Shown here in pieces: positions 39,782-51,420 of a DNA stretch of 64,000 bases; position 1 is the stretch's first letter, and every line of letters begins with the position of its first letter. The position numbers were made by a program, and so were the translations under genes. The notes under the pieces are model-generated. The model searched no databases. It saw only the letters and a program-made list of their open reading frames with translations, and had not been told where the DNA came from. The DNA is taken from contig NC_086366.1 in assembly GCF_036324505.1 (NCBI RefSeq), forward strand, positions 6,139,427 through 6,203,426. Reading direction: 5' to 3'. The stretch is from Eleginops maclovinus. Its lineage: Eukaryota > Chordata > Actinopteri > Perciformes > Eleginopidae.

Positions 39782-41812
39782 TAACAACGTCATTTTGCAT
39801 TTTTTAAAAATCTTTTCAAGTGTTTTTATGCTTTTAAATGTAATTTTTGGATGAAAAATTGTCGAAGAAACAAGAAATGTCTAAACAGATGAAACACACT
39901 GGTTATTCATGGCCTTTCCACCATTTCACCCCTTGGTTTGTGTTTCTGATGTGTTTGTTTCACGTCTCTCCTGCAGCTTCACTGAGAAATCACTTCAAAC
40001 TTGTGTTGTTGTTTTGCTGCTTGCTTTCCCGACATTTTTTAATGCGCAGACCTGCTTAGCAACATGCTGTTTAATGGCTCTGGGCTTCAGCAGAGATTAC
40101 TGGATTGCTAACCTCATCAAAGACATCAACAACCCCCAGACTCCCTAACCTTGGAGACCTGACTCTCCTTTTCAGCAGTTTTGTGTGTGTGTGGGTGTGT
40201 GTATGTGTGTGTGTGTGTGCGTGTGTGCGTGCGTGCCTGGAGCCAAGCTCAGCAAGCTACTATATATGAATGTAAAATTAATCCTCTCTCACGGGCTCTT
40301 GTACGAGGGTGCTCTCCCGCCGAGACATAAACCTTTACTCAGGTTCAGAGCTGCTCTTCCTTTAGCTCCGCCGCTGTAGCATACTGTTGTTTTTTATCAG
40401 GCTTTGGGAGTAATGGGTTACATGAAACAGGATTACGCAATCATGATACAGAATAGAAGTTCCGTTCCAATCTTGCTCATTTCACACTCAGATTCTCCAA
40501 AATGTGTTCAGTAATGTATGGAAATATTATGGATATATCACCAAACTATATTCAAAATACAAGTTCTAAATTATAATTTGGTTCCAGCAAAACTGTTGCG
40601 TTCACGGTCCATACATTTAAGTAAATACACATTTGCGCAACATCTCAAATGGAAAAACTTGTTTAATGCTACCGTAGTGTATTTTTACCTGATTACAAAT
40701 GAATGAATTAGGGTTATTGAAAGGGAAAGATCTTAGTGGAGTCCGTTAAAGGGAAAACATCTATTCAAAACATTTTATTTGATTAGATTTAGTGGCGTCA
40801 CAGGCTGTTCGAGGCTCAGAAAAAGCGCTTCTTGCTGGGAATTGATAGCCATGTTCTGTCAAGAAGTAGCCTATAGCGGAAATCTTGTTTCTAAAAGTCA
40901 AATAACGGGTGCAACGATAAAATAAACTTCATAATACGATACATAGAACCGCGTTCAAAATACAATTTCCATGATTTTATTTATGAGATTGAAGGCAAAT
41001 CACCATTAAATATTGTAAAGTATATAATCCTCTGACACATATCATACTCAATGTATTTTCTCTGTCCTTTCTTCATGCCTTTGTGTACATTAAATCAGTT
41101 TGGGTTTCTCACCATTGACAAGCGTTCTGACCAGTACCAGGAACGAGATTGCACTTCAGGGTCACATGATTTATTGAGATGACATCCTTCCACTGTTCAG
41201 TTGTTTATTAAATATGAATTCTTCAGCTCATGGCAGTTGGACATTTTTTGCATGGATTACAACGCACACATTATTTATGATGAAGCCCATTTTTTATTTA
41301 AAGCGATGGCGATGTTACGCTGACAGTCACTGCATTTCTCTCAGGCTACCTTTTTTCAGATCTGTTTGAAAATACCTCTGAAAGAAAGGAAATGTAATTA
41401 AATGCCTAACTGCGTGACATTTGAGTGTTTTTTTTAACAGATTAGGTTTAAGTGGCCTTTAATGGGGTTTGATTTTTAGATGTTATACCAACGGTGCAAA
41501 ACAATGAAAAAACACATCATTATCCGTAAATGCAACGTGTGTTGATGATGCTCCAGTGACTCGTAGTCATTAGATAAATTAACTTGCAGATACTAACACA
41601 GACGCACACTTTCAAACACAGATGTTTCTTTTGGGGACATTAAACAGCTTGCTATGTTCTCCTATTGATCCAAAGAGCCTTCAATAGTAGCAGTATTATT
41701 ATATCCATGATCCATATCTTTACATAAAGAAGATGCCCTTTGTTTAAAAATAATAATATAAAGTGTGTTGTGCATCGTGGTCTTGGTCTAGCATCTTATT
41801 GTTTCCAGTTAG
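39782..41812 (+). other. Intron sequence, nothing recognised
   Basis: It contains short GT runs (40180-40225) and a degenerate acgataaaata-type stretch at about 40905-40990 resembling the ATCG-rich sequence at 45.4 kb. No exon is seen. Confidence 0.4.
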
Positions 41813-42182
41813 TTTTTCTGTGTTCATCTGCTGTTCCCTTTAGTGTTTACTTCCTGTCTGTCTTCAGCTGCTGTTCCCTTTAGTGTTTACTTCATGTCCG
41901 TCTTAAGCTGCTGTTTCCTTTAGTGTTTACTTCCTGTCTGTCTTCATCTGCTGTTCCCTTTAGTGTTTACTTCCTGTCTGTCTTCATCTGCTGTTCCCTT
42001 TAGTGTTACATGCTGTCTGTCTTTTTCTGCAGTTCCCTTGCGTGTTTATGTGCTGTCTGTCTTCTTCTGTTGTTCCCTTTAGTGTTTACTTCTGTCCGTC
42101 TTCTTCTCTTGTTCGTGTTAGTGTTTACTTCCTGTCTGTATGTCTTCTTCTGCTGTTCCCTTTAATGTTTACTTCCTGTCAG
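41813..42182 (+). repeat. Minisatellite array 2, 9 units, same family as array 1
   Basis: Nine units of about 40 bp have the same core as the array at 34650 but with more divergence, mainly in units 5-8. The linker here is often cttcatctg or cttcagctg. The last unit carries the same taatg variant and cctgtcag end as the last unit of array 1, 6.7 kb away. Confidence 0.93.
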
Positions 42183-42955
42183 AATTGTGTATTCAACTAT
42201 GCTGTGTAATAACAGGATTTAAAGTATACAAGCTAATGTTAAACCATGATAAAATATAGCTTTGGGGTCAACGTCCAGGTAAAGTGATGTGTTTACTGGA
42301 TGACACTGCAGGATTTCATTGCAGTGTTCTGACACTCTGTATTAGCATTCAGGACACAGAGAGGGGGAGACAGAAAGGGAGATGAAGCAGGAGAGGAAGT
42401 AGAATGAGCCAAACAGGAACACAGTGTTTTTTGAGGCTGAATAAGAGACAGAGAGTCTCTGATGCCAACACTTTCTCTGAACCAAGGATGCTTTCTTCAC
42501 TGAGGCTTCAATGGCCGCTCTGTCATCTGACTCTATTCACGCAGCAGCTGCATTGAGAGAAAGAGATTTTTATAGGTGATTTTTACAGGTGCTCAAGGCT
42601 TTTCCATTTGACCTGGTTTTGATAGCATTGGCTAGCATTTGTGTGAATGCTGGTTCGCCTCCTCTTCTTGTTCTTCTTCTTGTCCTTCGTCCTCTCTGCT
42701 TTGGATATTGCTGTAGTACATATTGCAGTTTTGAGAAAATTATAAGGAATTCTGTATTCAGAGTCTTATTTCATTTCATTGACTAAATTGTGCAGTACAC
42801 TTACCCTTATCTACCAAAAGAAACTGCAAATATCTGACACATGAGCTTACACTATGGCAGATAACACTCACAACTCAAGGTTGACTTTCTTTTTATTAAT
42901 TTCATATCACCAAAGCAAATGTTACTTCTTCCTCGTGTTTAAATGTACTGTGGGT

Positions 42956-43557
42956 GTTATTTATCATGTTGTTACTCTACAGAGGCATCAGAGAGGGTTG
43001 TATCCACTGATTTAAAGTGTGTTGCAGCAGTTTGACCATAAGCATGTCTCTTATTGATTCCAGAGTCATCATGTTAATTAAATGGATCCAACAGACAACC
43101 TCAGTGTCTGCATTGACCCGATGGTTTGCTCTGTCTCAGATATTTCCTTCAACTTTACATAGTGTGCACATACGTGGCTATGCAGCAGGTTTAAACACTC
43201 TCCCAAGAATATGACAAAGAATGGATCTCACATACTGTATGATTCTTTAATATTTATCATGTTATTTATCATGTTGTTACTCTACAGAGGCATCAGAGAG
43301 GGTTGTATCCACTGATTTAAAGTGTGTTGCAGCAGTTTGACCATAAGCATGTCTCTTATTGATTCCAGAGTCATCATGTTAATTAAATGGATCCAACAGA
43401 CAACCTCAGTGTCTGCATTGACCCGATGGTTTGCTCAGTCTCAGATATTTCCTTCAACTTTACATAGTGTGCACATACGTGGCTATGCAGCAGGTTTAAA
43501 CACTCTCCCAAGAATATGACAAAGAATGGATCTCACATACTGTATGATTCTTTAATA
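42956..43557 (+). repeat. 305-bp tandem duplication, two nearly identical copies
   Basis: Copy 1 is at 42956-43260 and copy 2 at 43261-43557, an offset of exactly 305 bp. By eye they differ at one position (gctctgtctc at 43131 versus gctcagtctc at 43436) and at the very end. The short open frames in the two copies are repeats of each other and not genes. Such identity means a recent duplication or an assembly artefact. Confidence 0.95.
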
Positions 43558-43719
43558 GGGGCATGAGTAAAGACCACATAACATTGACATGCTGTGTCTT
43601 TCTACATACATATAATTCATTAAACATAAAGAGAATCAAACTGAAACTGGAACCTATTAAAACCACCGTGTGAGTTTTGAAGTGTAATTGCAATCGTGGG
43701 AAGTGTTAAGTTAACGCTA

Positions 43720-43950
43720 GGCTATAAAGGAACTACAGCAGGGTCACATGACCTCACGTCACCACCGCTAAGCTAAAGGCGGCTAATGTTGGGACGTGGG
43801 ACGTCTCTTCAGCTTGTGTTAACCACAGACCTTATTTAAGGCGAAAACACATTCAGAAAACCATTCACTTCCAGATGAAGGAACAGGAAGTGATAAAATG
43901 TCATTCCCAGGTATTAGGACTCATTCCTGCACCACTCTATAGTTTGTGTG
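43720..43950 (+). repeat. Dispersed repeat, family T, second copy
   Basis: It shares the blocks listed for 5165-5720, in the same order and orientation, with a shorter middle. Confidence 0.7.
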
Positions 43951-45002
43951 CATATCAGTCTCAGGGAAGACAGAACAATGGCTGTTGATCATACATGGTG
44001 TCTAACACCAACCGGACAGTTTCATGGTTTGGTCTTCATAATGGTGTATCAAGTTGTACTCATTTGAGTTTCTCTGCATGCAGCTAAGCAGCCCCGAGGA
44101 GCTCTGCAGTAGAGAGGTCAGTCTTGCGCTGTAACCTCAATCAGCTCAGATTAAAGCTTTTATCAGACGTCTTGCCCCTCGCGCCCTGTTTCACGATGCA
44201 TCGAACGCCCGACTCTGAGCAGGGCAGAAATTAGAACAAATCATTCCTTCCTCTGAGATCCCCACACCGGAGTCCATGTTTCCTCTCTAATGTTTATATA
44301 GTACTTTATGATCGTATGTACCCCCTCTTTCTGCAAAGATGAAAACAGTGAATCTTGTGTAGATGCACGCTTCCCTCCGAGGTCAGCAGGTGCAGTTTGG
44401 AAGAAGGAGCTAGTTCCTACTGTACCTGAAACTCCTCACCACAAGGTATGCAAGTTATTTTGAGTAATGTTCTAGAAAGACACATCGCTGTAGTTTTTCA
44501 AATGTTTTGTTTAAGTCAAGCCACATTAAGTTCCAATATATTCAAGACAAAGCTGTCTTCACTGAGGCTGAAATCTCCAAAACTCTGCAACTCAAAGAAA
44601 AATAATGAACGAAAAGATAAATACCAATACATGAACTGTTAGATGAAAAATGTGTATTTTTAATGTTGGTATGAACTAGCCCTTTGAGTCATATCTAAGT
44701 TGAAAATGCTAATATGCAGCACAGTGTGCCCATGATAGACAGCTGTTTTTAATTTTAAATTAATGTCTGAAGTGCCTCAGGAGGGTTGAAGTGGGCCAGA
44801 GAAGTTACCACACAGGCCGACCAACGTTCAGAAGCCCATTCATCATCTCTCTGTCTCTGCTGACCTGACAGGAAGTGAGTCACCCCCCTCCTCAACAACT
44901 CTGACTCACCAGCTCACCTTTTTTACAAGTGTTACTCTCTGTACTAAGCTGTACTGACATACATCAGTATAGCATGGCATTTTCCAAAGGGATATTTGAG
45001 CT

Positions 45003-45176
45003 TCAGTCATCTCCAGACTTTGTGGAAAATATACAGAAATAGCACTCTCTACAGATCACCTGTTGCTGTAACTCGTCACACACCTTGTAACCAAACCATT
45101 TCCAAATTACTGATGTATTGGTCTTTTGCTTGCATACCAGCTCTGCGCCGCGATTGACATTTTGCTGGGACGCCAT
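45003..45176 (-). pseudogene. hAT-like BED zinc finger remnant
   Basis: The - strand translation from an ATG at 45176 contains a SVIWKWFGYK motif followed by VICRECYF. This matches the aromatic and Cys-x2-Cys half of a BED zinc finger, as found at the N-terminus of hAT transposases and ZBED genes. A stop follows soon after, before the His-x-His half, and I find no continuation. It is best read as a truncated hAT-type transposon 5' end. The (GT)n tract and the ATCGAT palindromes directly on its 5' side (45229-45491) may belong to the same insertion. Confidence 0.6.
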
Positions 45177-45227
45177 GTTTCGCGCTGTTGGGTTTTTAAA
45201 AAATGTGACCGGAGCGGGAATGCGGGG

Positions 45228-45228
<1 letters not shown>

Positions 45229-45282
<54 letters not shown>
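45229..45282 (+). repeat. (GT)n microsatellite
   Basis: An uninterrupted dinucleotide tract of about 54 bp, lying immediately 5' of the hAT-like BED-finger remnant (which is on the - strand). Confidence 0.97.
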
Positions 45283-45288
<6 letters not shown>

Positions 45289-45429
45289 CTGGACGCAGAA
45301 GGGGAGAGAGAGAAGCAGTGGCAGGCGCGGCTCAAACGGGCTATTATTAGAAACAAATGTGCTGTACTTTCAACAAAAATGAAACTATATCGATGTTGAC
45401 GATAGTGTCTCGTTCTATATCTCGTTTGA

Positions 45430-45491
45430 AAAAATATCGATATTTTAAAAATATCGATATTTTAAAAATATCGATATTTTTAAAATATCGT
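45430..45491. repeat. Tandem palindromes around ATCGAT
   Basis: The palindrome aatatcgatatt and its extensions occur three times in tandem, with a fourth half site, in about 60 bp. Each unit can fold on itself or pair with its neighbours. Related ATCG-rich sequence is at 45385-45425. Confidence 0.85.
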
Positions 45492-46089
45492 AAATGCCTC
45501 ATTGAGCCAATCACCTGGTCTGATAATTATTCTGCATTCTGTTTACACTGTGAACCATTTTTAGATTCATCATCTTTTTTTTTAGGTGGCTACAGATGCT
45601 AGAAATCAGGTTTATTTATGATATTATCCCACAAATATGAACCACTTGCTGTCTCATTGCTTCCAGCTGTTTCTTTTGCATGTGCAGTTGGAATAAACAC
45701 ATTGGCAGTTTATAACTCTTTCGCTCTGGGCTCGGCTCTAATTTAAAATCGCAGCGGCTTCAGAGCGCGTTGGCAGCGAGGACGCTGTGACACCAGCTCA
45801 TCTGTACGTCGAGGCTTATTTAGCCTGCTGAGAGTGAGAGCCCGCCGCTTGCATTAGATTCTGTCTCGGGCAAAGTGGGGATGATTAGATAAAGTGTGTG
45901 TGGTGGAGTGGAGCCCTTTTTCACTTTACAGTAGCAGTGCCTGTGAATGAATGGAGAGAAGAGAGGCTCCACTTTCTGACAATAACACAGAAATCTCCGT
46001 CCAGAGGATATTTAATGCACCTGGGGACTGAGGCCTCAATTACTGCCTTAATTAATCCACAGCAGTTAATGCACTACTTTGCACCACAC

Positions 46090-46740
46090 TACTAGACTAC
46101 CAACAGGAGTAATGGATTATATATAAAGTAATCAGATTACTGGTCATTTAAAAAAAAGGAGATAACTAGCAGGATTACAGTAGACGAACTGCGTGAAATT
46201 CCTCTTTGATTTAGGCTACTTTCATTCATCTCTATTTTGAAATACTTATTCAATAAGAATACTGTGTTTGTTTTTAATTCATGCCTCTACTCTGACATGT
46301 CTTCATGCTTTACTCTTCAAAAAGCTCTTTCTTTTTCTCATACTGCCTGTGCTGCAGCACCTCTTTTCACCCTCTGTCTGAAACCAGAGCCCAGTCTGCT
46401 CTGATTGGTTAGCTGGCCGACTCTTTTGTGATTGGTCAACCGCTAAAAGATGTCCCGTCCCTTAGCCAATTAAGTTGAATGGGTTGGAGCACTAGCAAAT
46501 AGAAGAGTGAGTGTTACATAGTGATGTCACAATGTCCAGGATGTAAACAAAGGAGTCAAATGGGAGGCAGGGGGGGAGTGTTTTCTCTTGTGTTTACTCC
46601 AGCTGTATTTGTTAATGAGGTAATCCAAAAGTAAGAGAAAGAAATCAGGTTACTTTACTTTCATACCGAGATAAGATTACGTTTGTTTTACTTGTAACGG
46701 AATATCTTTTTAAAGTAACCCAGTTTCTTTCATTTCAATG
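46090..46740 (-). repeat. Dispersed repeat, family G copy, split by a MITE
   Basis: The left part (to 46273) has ggagtaatggattat and gtaatcagattactgg. The right part (from about 46618) has gtaatccaaaagtaa and cttgtaacggaatatc. The MITE copy at 46274-46590 lies between them, so it inserted after the older repeat. Confidence 0.6.
46274..46590 (+). mobile_element. MITE-like repeat, family M, copy 9, nested in another repeat
   Basis: It shows the gacatgtctt, gctgcagcacc and aaccagagcccagtctgct blocks, then two ATTGG boxes and the gtgatgtcacaatg block. It is inserted within a gattac-rich dispersed repeat whose halves are at 46090-46273 and 46618-46740. Confidence 0.8.
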
Positions 46741-47152
46741 TTATTCAGACATTCTGCCATTTCTTACTGAAATAAAATTGGCGTTGTAGAAGGGACTAAC
46801 TCCTGAATGCTGAAGCGAGTTAAAGACAAAGCAGTGGAATTAAAGGGAGCGGGTCGCAGAGAAGAAATACAATAAAACACAATACAATCCGTTCTGAATC
46901 CCCTCCCTGACTGTGGCGTCCGCTCTGTCTGCACTTCATTCTGTCATAACACAATAACCAGGGCTCTGACGTCTTAACTGGAATCGCAGGAGCATGGAGG
47001 TGCTTGAGGAGAAAATTGCAGCAGCAGCTCACTGCGGCTGGAGTGAAATACCATTTTGTCTCACTCAAGATGGATTCCACAGTGAGATTTCAGAGGACCA
47101 GTACAGAATCAAAATGGAGAAGCAGGAAGGGAGGAGAGAGAGAGAGGAGAGT

Positions 47153-48090
47153 GGACAGCTTTAGAGGATTCTTTGTTGTTGTTGCTTTGTTTTCTGTGAT
47201 GTGTTTTCAAGGGTTTTTTTACCTCTTTCAGATATGGTGTTATTTATTAGTTATATATTTCTAGTGGTCTGATCTCACACTGTTATATTTCCTGGTTCGA
47301 GATGTATTTTTGGGGCAAATTAAAACACTTTTAGAGGTTGAAATAAACACGTTAGGGAAATCATCGACTTTTTACTGAATTTTCTGGCAAACAGTAAATA
47401 ACTTTGGAGGATGTTTCTTTGTTGCTGCTTGTTTTTTTTTCTTCTCCAGGGCTTATTACCTTTTTCCTATATACCAACATATTTCTAATCTTGATTGATC
47501 ACACACTGTTATTTTTCCTGGTTTAAAATTACTTTTGTGGGTGAATTAAAACATAATAAAATACATTTTTATTATATATTTTTTCAATTAATTATTCTGT
47601 CGTCCAAAGCTGCCATTTTTTTTAATGCAAGTACGAAAACATTTCTACAGTGCGGACACAAAATGAAACATTTACAATATCACGTTCACAGCTTTGGAGG
47701 ATCTGGCTCGCTGCTTCCTAGTATGTGGTTTTAAGGGTTTTTAAGTCTTTCAGATTTGGTTTTATATATCGGAAAGATAAGTCCAGACTTGATTTTTCAG
47801 GTTCTGTGTACACTGTTATATTTACTGGTTTAAAATGTAATTTTTTGTTAAATTATAACAGTTTTAGAGTGTAAAATGAACATTGTTGTGTGAAATCATG
47901 GAGTTTTTACATAATTTTTGGGCAACCAGAGCTGCGGTTTATCTCCCGTTTTAACAACGAAAACATTTTTACAGTAAAACCACACAATTAAACATTTCAA
48001 AGTATAACATGTTGACAGCTTTGGAGGATTTCTGTTGTTGTTGCTTCTTCACAATATGTGTTTTTTCAGGGTTTTTATTTTGTAGTTCTG
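47153..48090 (+). repeat. Degenerate long tandem repeat, 3 units plus a partial unit
   Basis: Units start with a cagctttggaggatt-like block at about 47153, 47398, 47687 and 48012. Each full unit then has a ttcagggtttttt block, a cacactgttatatt block, a ctggtttaaaatgta block and a gagtttttac-like block. Unit lengths of about 245, 289 and 325 bp differ by indels. It is AT-rich and has no coding potential. Confidence 0.75.
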
Positions 48091-48305
48091 ATCAAAATGT
48101 TCAAAATATCAATCATTCGTTTCAAAAACTGAAATGAAACAAAAGAAACAAAATAAAAAAGGATCTCTCTTTCCTGTGTGCAAACATACAGAACCAGTGA
48201 AAAATAATAAAGCCATGATTAAAAACAGTTTCTGCATCTGGCCCCCTGAACCTCTTCCTTCCAATTGTCTTGCACACTGGCATGCATGCATGGCTGCCGG
48301 CATAT

Positions 48306-48306
<1 letters not shown>

Positions 48307-48393
<87 letters not shown>
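48307..48393 (+). repeat. (CA)n microsatellite
   Basis: An uninterrupted dinucleotide tract of about 87 bp followed by a short ctccctccct run. Confidence 0.98.
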
Positions 48394-48395
<2 letters not shown>

Positions 48396-49322
48396 CCTCC
48401 CTCCCTCTCTTTATAGATTGCTGGTTGCCCATCTCACAGCCCTGTATGTAAACCAGTGAAACCCCTTCAGGACATCAAATCCGTGGAATCTGTTGTCGGT
48501 TCTATCTAGGTCAATGCTTACAATAGCTGTGCAATTTCTCTCCTCCCGCCCTCTCTCCCTGCCCCCCCTTCGATCCCCCCTCTCTCGTTTGCTTAACCCC
48601 ACAAGGTTGATTTTCCATTGCATGTATAAACATCCAAAATGCATGCAGAATTGAAGCATATTAAGCATGCTTTGCCTGCATATTAAGTGGAATATTAAAA
48701 CATGTAGCCGCTGTGTAGAAGCTAATGTTAGAAATTACATTTAGGTTGTTTCTCATTAATATTTGTTCAGCTAATTGGTTTGGATGGTGCTGCTCTTCTG
48801 TGTGGTAATTTAAACACTGCAGGATGAAATACAGAGGAACCGCTTTCTAAGCAGTTAAAGCCGATGTTTGCTCTCTGATCTATAGTGGAAGATGTTTTGT
48901 GACCTGAGGCATGTGGCGCCTAATTTGTTAACCCGCACAGAAATAAAAAGAAACCTCTGCACCTGCTCGTCCATGCATTTTTCATAAGATCTTGACATGT
49001 CTATTTGAGAGGCCATTTTGAAAAAAAAAGGAAGACAATAAATATTAAAACAGCACAAGTTTAAAATAAAGAAGCACATGTGCAAATGTAGTCTTTGTTT
49101 CATCATAAATCTAAAAGACATATCTTACTGTACATGCCTTTATAAGAGAAATACTCACAGCTCCCTATATCCAGATTAAATCAATTAGCCCGTGTTAATC
49201 TGCTTTAGCTCCCACACAGCTTCAATTTCTTCTTCTAGTTTTGGATAAATCTCTGACATGACTGCTATCGAAGTACGGAAGTGAAAGTCTCTTATGAAGA
49301 GTGGCACATATTACGTACCATT

Positions 49323-49636
49323 TTAACAGGATATATTCTGCTCATTTTCAGGTTCATATTAGTAATTTGTGCCTCTACTGTGACATGTCTCCAAGCTCTT
49401 TATTTTTCTCATACTGCCTGTGCTGCAGCACCACTTTTCACCCTCTGTCTGAAACCAGAGCCCAGTCTGCTCTGATTGGTTAGCTGGCCGGCTTTGTTGT
49501 GATTGCTCAACCCCTTAGAGATGTCCCGCCTTTTATCCTATCACGTACAATGTGTTACAAAGTGATGTCACTATGTTCCGGGAGTAAACAAATGAATCAA
49601 AATGAGATGTTTCAGGCAGGGGCGGGGTTTCTTTAA
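49323..49636 (+). mobile_element. MITE-like repeat, family M, copy 10
   Basis: It begins near aggatatattctgctc and includes ggttcatatt, gctgcagcacc, one ATTGG box with a second degenerate one, a cccgcc box and the gtgatgtcactatg block. It ends near a ttaa at 49633. Confidence 0.82.
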
Positions 49637-50330
49637 TTTCTCTTTATGGGTTTTCTGTATGCTATATAAACAAGCAAGTTATTTGTATGTGTAAACATAC
49701 ACAGAATTAAACCTGACTGGTTCTGAACCTGTGCAGAGTTGTTCTTCTGGACGCCCTCAGCGTTATCAGGGCTCTCCGTCCTCAGGCCTTCTTAAGCTCC
49801 CTCTGTCTTAGCATGCCCACCACTGTGCAGTGAAGACAATCTCCTGTAAATTGCTTTTTCGATCAGTTTTGACATCAATCTGCTCCCTTGGGACTGTGGG
49901 CATTCATGTGATGGTGGAGAGGAAGGTTTCTTTCCTTATGGATGTTGACAACCCCACTCAGCCTGGTTTGATCTGCAGCATTAACATAATATTACCCCAC
50001 ATACTGAAGTGGCAGTGACAGCCGGAGAGGGATCGGCTGTGTGCACCAGGCTTCGGCGCCACTGAGGTTACCACACCGGCAAGAGACGAGACAATAAAGA
50101 CTGTTAGAGGGCAGACATTTATAGGATTACAACAAGGACAGCTTGTGCAATTAAACCATTAATGGAAACCTCTTGTCTGGGTGGTTTTACCACATAATGT
50201 ACAGTATTAGCACAGAAAACATTGGTGAGGTTAGCTGCTCTGAATGTGCAAGTCTCATTCCACTCCACATCTTTTACATTACATTAAACTATTTTAACGT
50301 TCAATAAAAGTCCATATTTATAGACTACGT

Positions 50331-50553
50331 TAAGAGTCTAAGGGGCGGGATGTCACTAAGCGGTTGACCAATCACAACAGAGCCGGCCAGCTAACCAATC
50401 AGAGCAGACTCGGCTGTGGTTTCAGACAGAGGGTGAAAAGAGGTACTGCAGCACAGGCAATATGAGAAAAATAGCTTTTTGAACATATTTTTGGAAACAT
50501 TTCCCAGTAGAGGCAAAACATACTTATATAAACCTGAAAATGAGCAGAATGTG
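50331..50553 (-). mobile_element. MITE-like repeat, family M, copy 11, 450 bp upstream of the Ig2 exon
   Basis: This half copy keeps the complete promoter-like core: a ggggcggg GC box at 50342-50349 and CCAAT boxes at 50368-50372 and 50395-50399 (27-bp offset). It then runs through the gctgcagc-like motif to aatgagcagaat. It ends about 450 bp before the first dscam exon in the window. Confidence 0.83.
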
Positions 50554-51002
50554 AATGTGAAGCTGAAAAAATGGGCAGTTCTAACTTTTCAGCTCATGAG
50601 AATGATGTGTTCAGTTGAAAAATCATGCTAGAATCAGCACCATTTGGCTGAATGACCAGCAAGCATGTAGCTGGACTTCAATGTTAAGATCTCAGAGTGT
50701 ATCTCCAACTACATCCCAGAAGGCTTTTACAGCCACACATGAGAGTATAGAAGGGTGCGTGATTCCCCACAATCCTGCCATGTTTATAACTCCAGAAGCG
50801 GTGATTATCTCATGTAGGAAAAAAGAATAACTTCTAAAGGCTTTGTGCGCTGTGAGACTCTTCTCCAAACACCCTGTGGAGAAAGAAATCCTTCTGTTGG
50901 ATGAATTCTTTATACTGTAAAAAAGTTGTTTTGATCCTACATTACCATCACATGACGGCTGCCTCTCTTTCATGTGTTTCCCCCTGTTTTTGTCTTTCCT
51001 AG

Positions 51003-51149
51003 GGCAAAGATATCTCATCACATCCACAGGAGCCTTGTATATTCTGGACGTCCTGCCTGAGGATGGGCTGAATAACTACCGCTGCACGACCCGCCACCGC
51101 TACACCGGCGAGACGCGGCAGAGCAACAGCGCGCGTCTCATCGTTTCAG
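51003..51149 (+). CDS. dscam: dscam exon: second half of Ig2
   Basis: This internal exon of 147 bp encodes the C-terminal half of the second Ig domain of DSCAM, a neuronal transmembrane adhesion receptor used in self-avoidance and synaptic layering. The translation reads [15 protein letters not shown] and then the F-strand motif [17 protein letters not shown], ending SARLIVS. The second disulfide cysteine of Ig2 is the C of YRC. The acceptor is a strong pyrimidine tract ending ctttcctag; the donor is tcag|gtcagg. It enters in phase 1, with GG completing a codon, and leaves in phase 1, with G completing a GAC codon in the next exon. The partner exon with the first Ig2 cysteine is not seen upstream, which implies a preceding intron of more than 51 kb. 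DSCAM rather than DSCAML1 is inferred from residue identity. The choice between dscama and dscamb is open. Confidence 0.93.
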
Positions 51150-51269
51150 GTCAGGGCTGCATTCAGACCGGGATCAGTTTAACTGCAATAACTTTCAGGA
51201 CTACAGTATTGACATCTTAGGGTAGATATTTTTTATTTATAGATAAAAAATGCTTATTTGAGGCAAAGA

Positions 51270-51350
51270 AACCATTGACTTTAAGGCGATGGAACAGGAC
51301 GTGCTAAAATGCTAAGTAATTTCTAGGTCTTTGGACTCATTCCTTCACCA
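51270..51350 (+). repeat. Dispersed repeat, family T fragment in the Ig2-Ig3 intron
   Basis: The end block ttggactcattccttcacc matches the ends of the copies at 5165 and 43720. It fills almost a third of a 271-bp intron. Confidence 0.6.
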
Positions 51351-51420
51351 CTCTATTAATATGGGATTAAACCGACCTGTGGCTCTTCACTAATTAACCC
51401 TACACTCTCTCTCCTCCCAG

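Noticed and set aside
43017..43519. Two similar 65-codon open frames suggesting a duplicated small gene
   Set aside because: They differ in step with the 305-bp non-coding duplication and show no start context, domain or codon bias.
49281..49483. Small open frame with a peptide that recurs at several places in the window
   Set aside because: The recurring peptide is the translation of the MITE-like repeat core.
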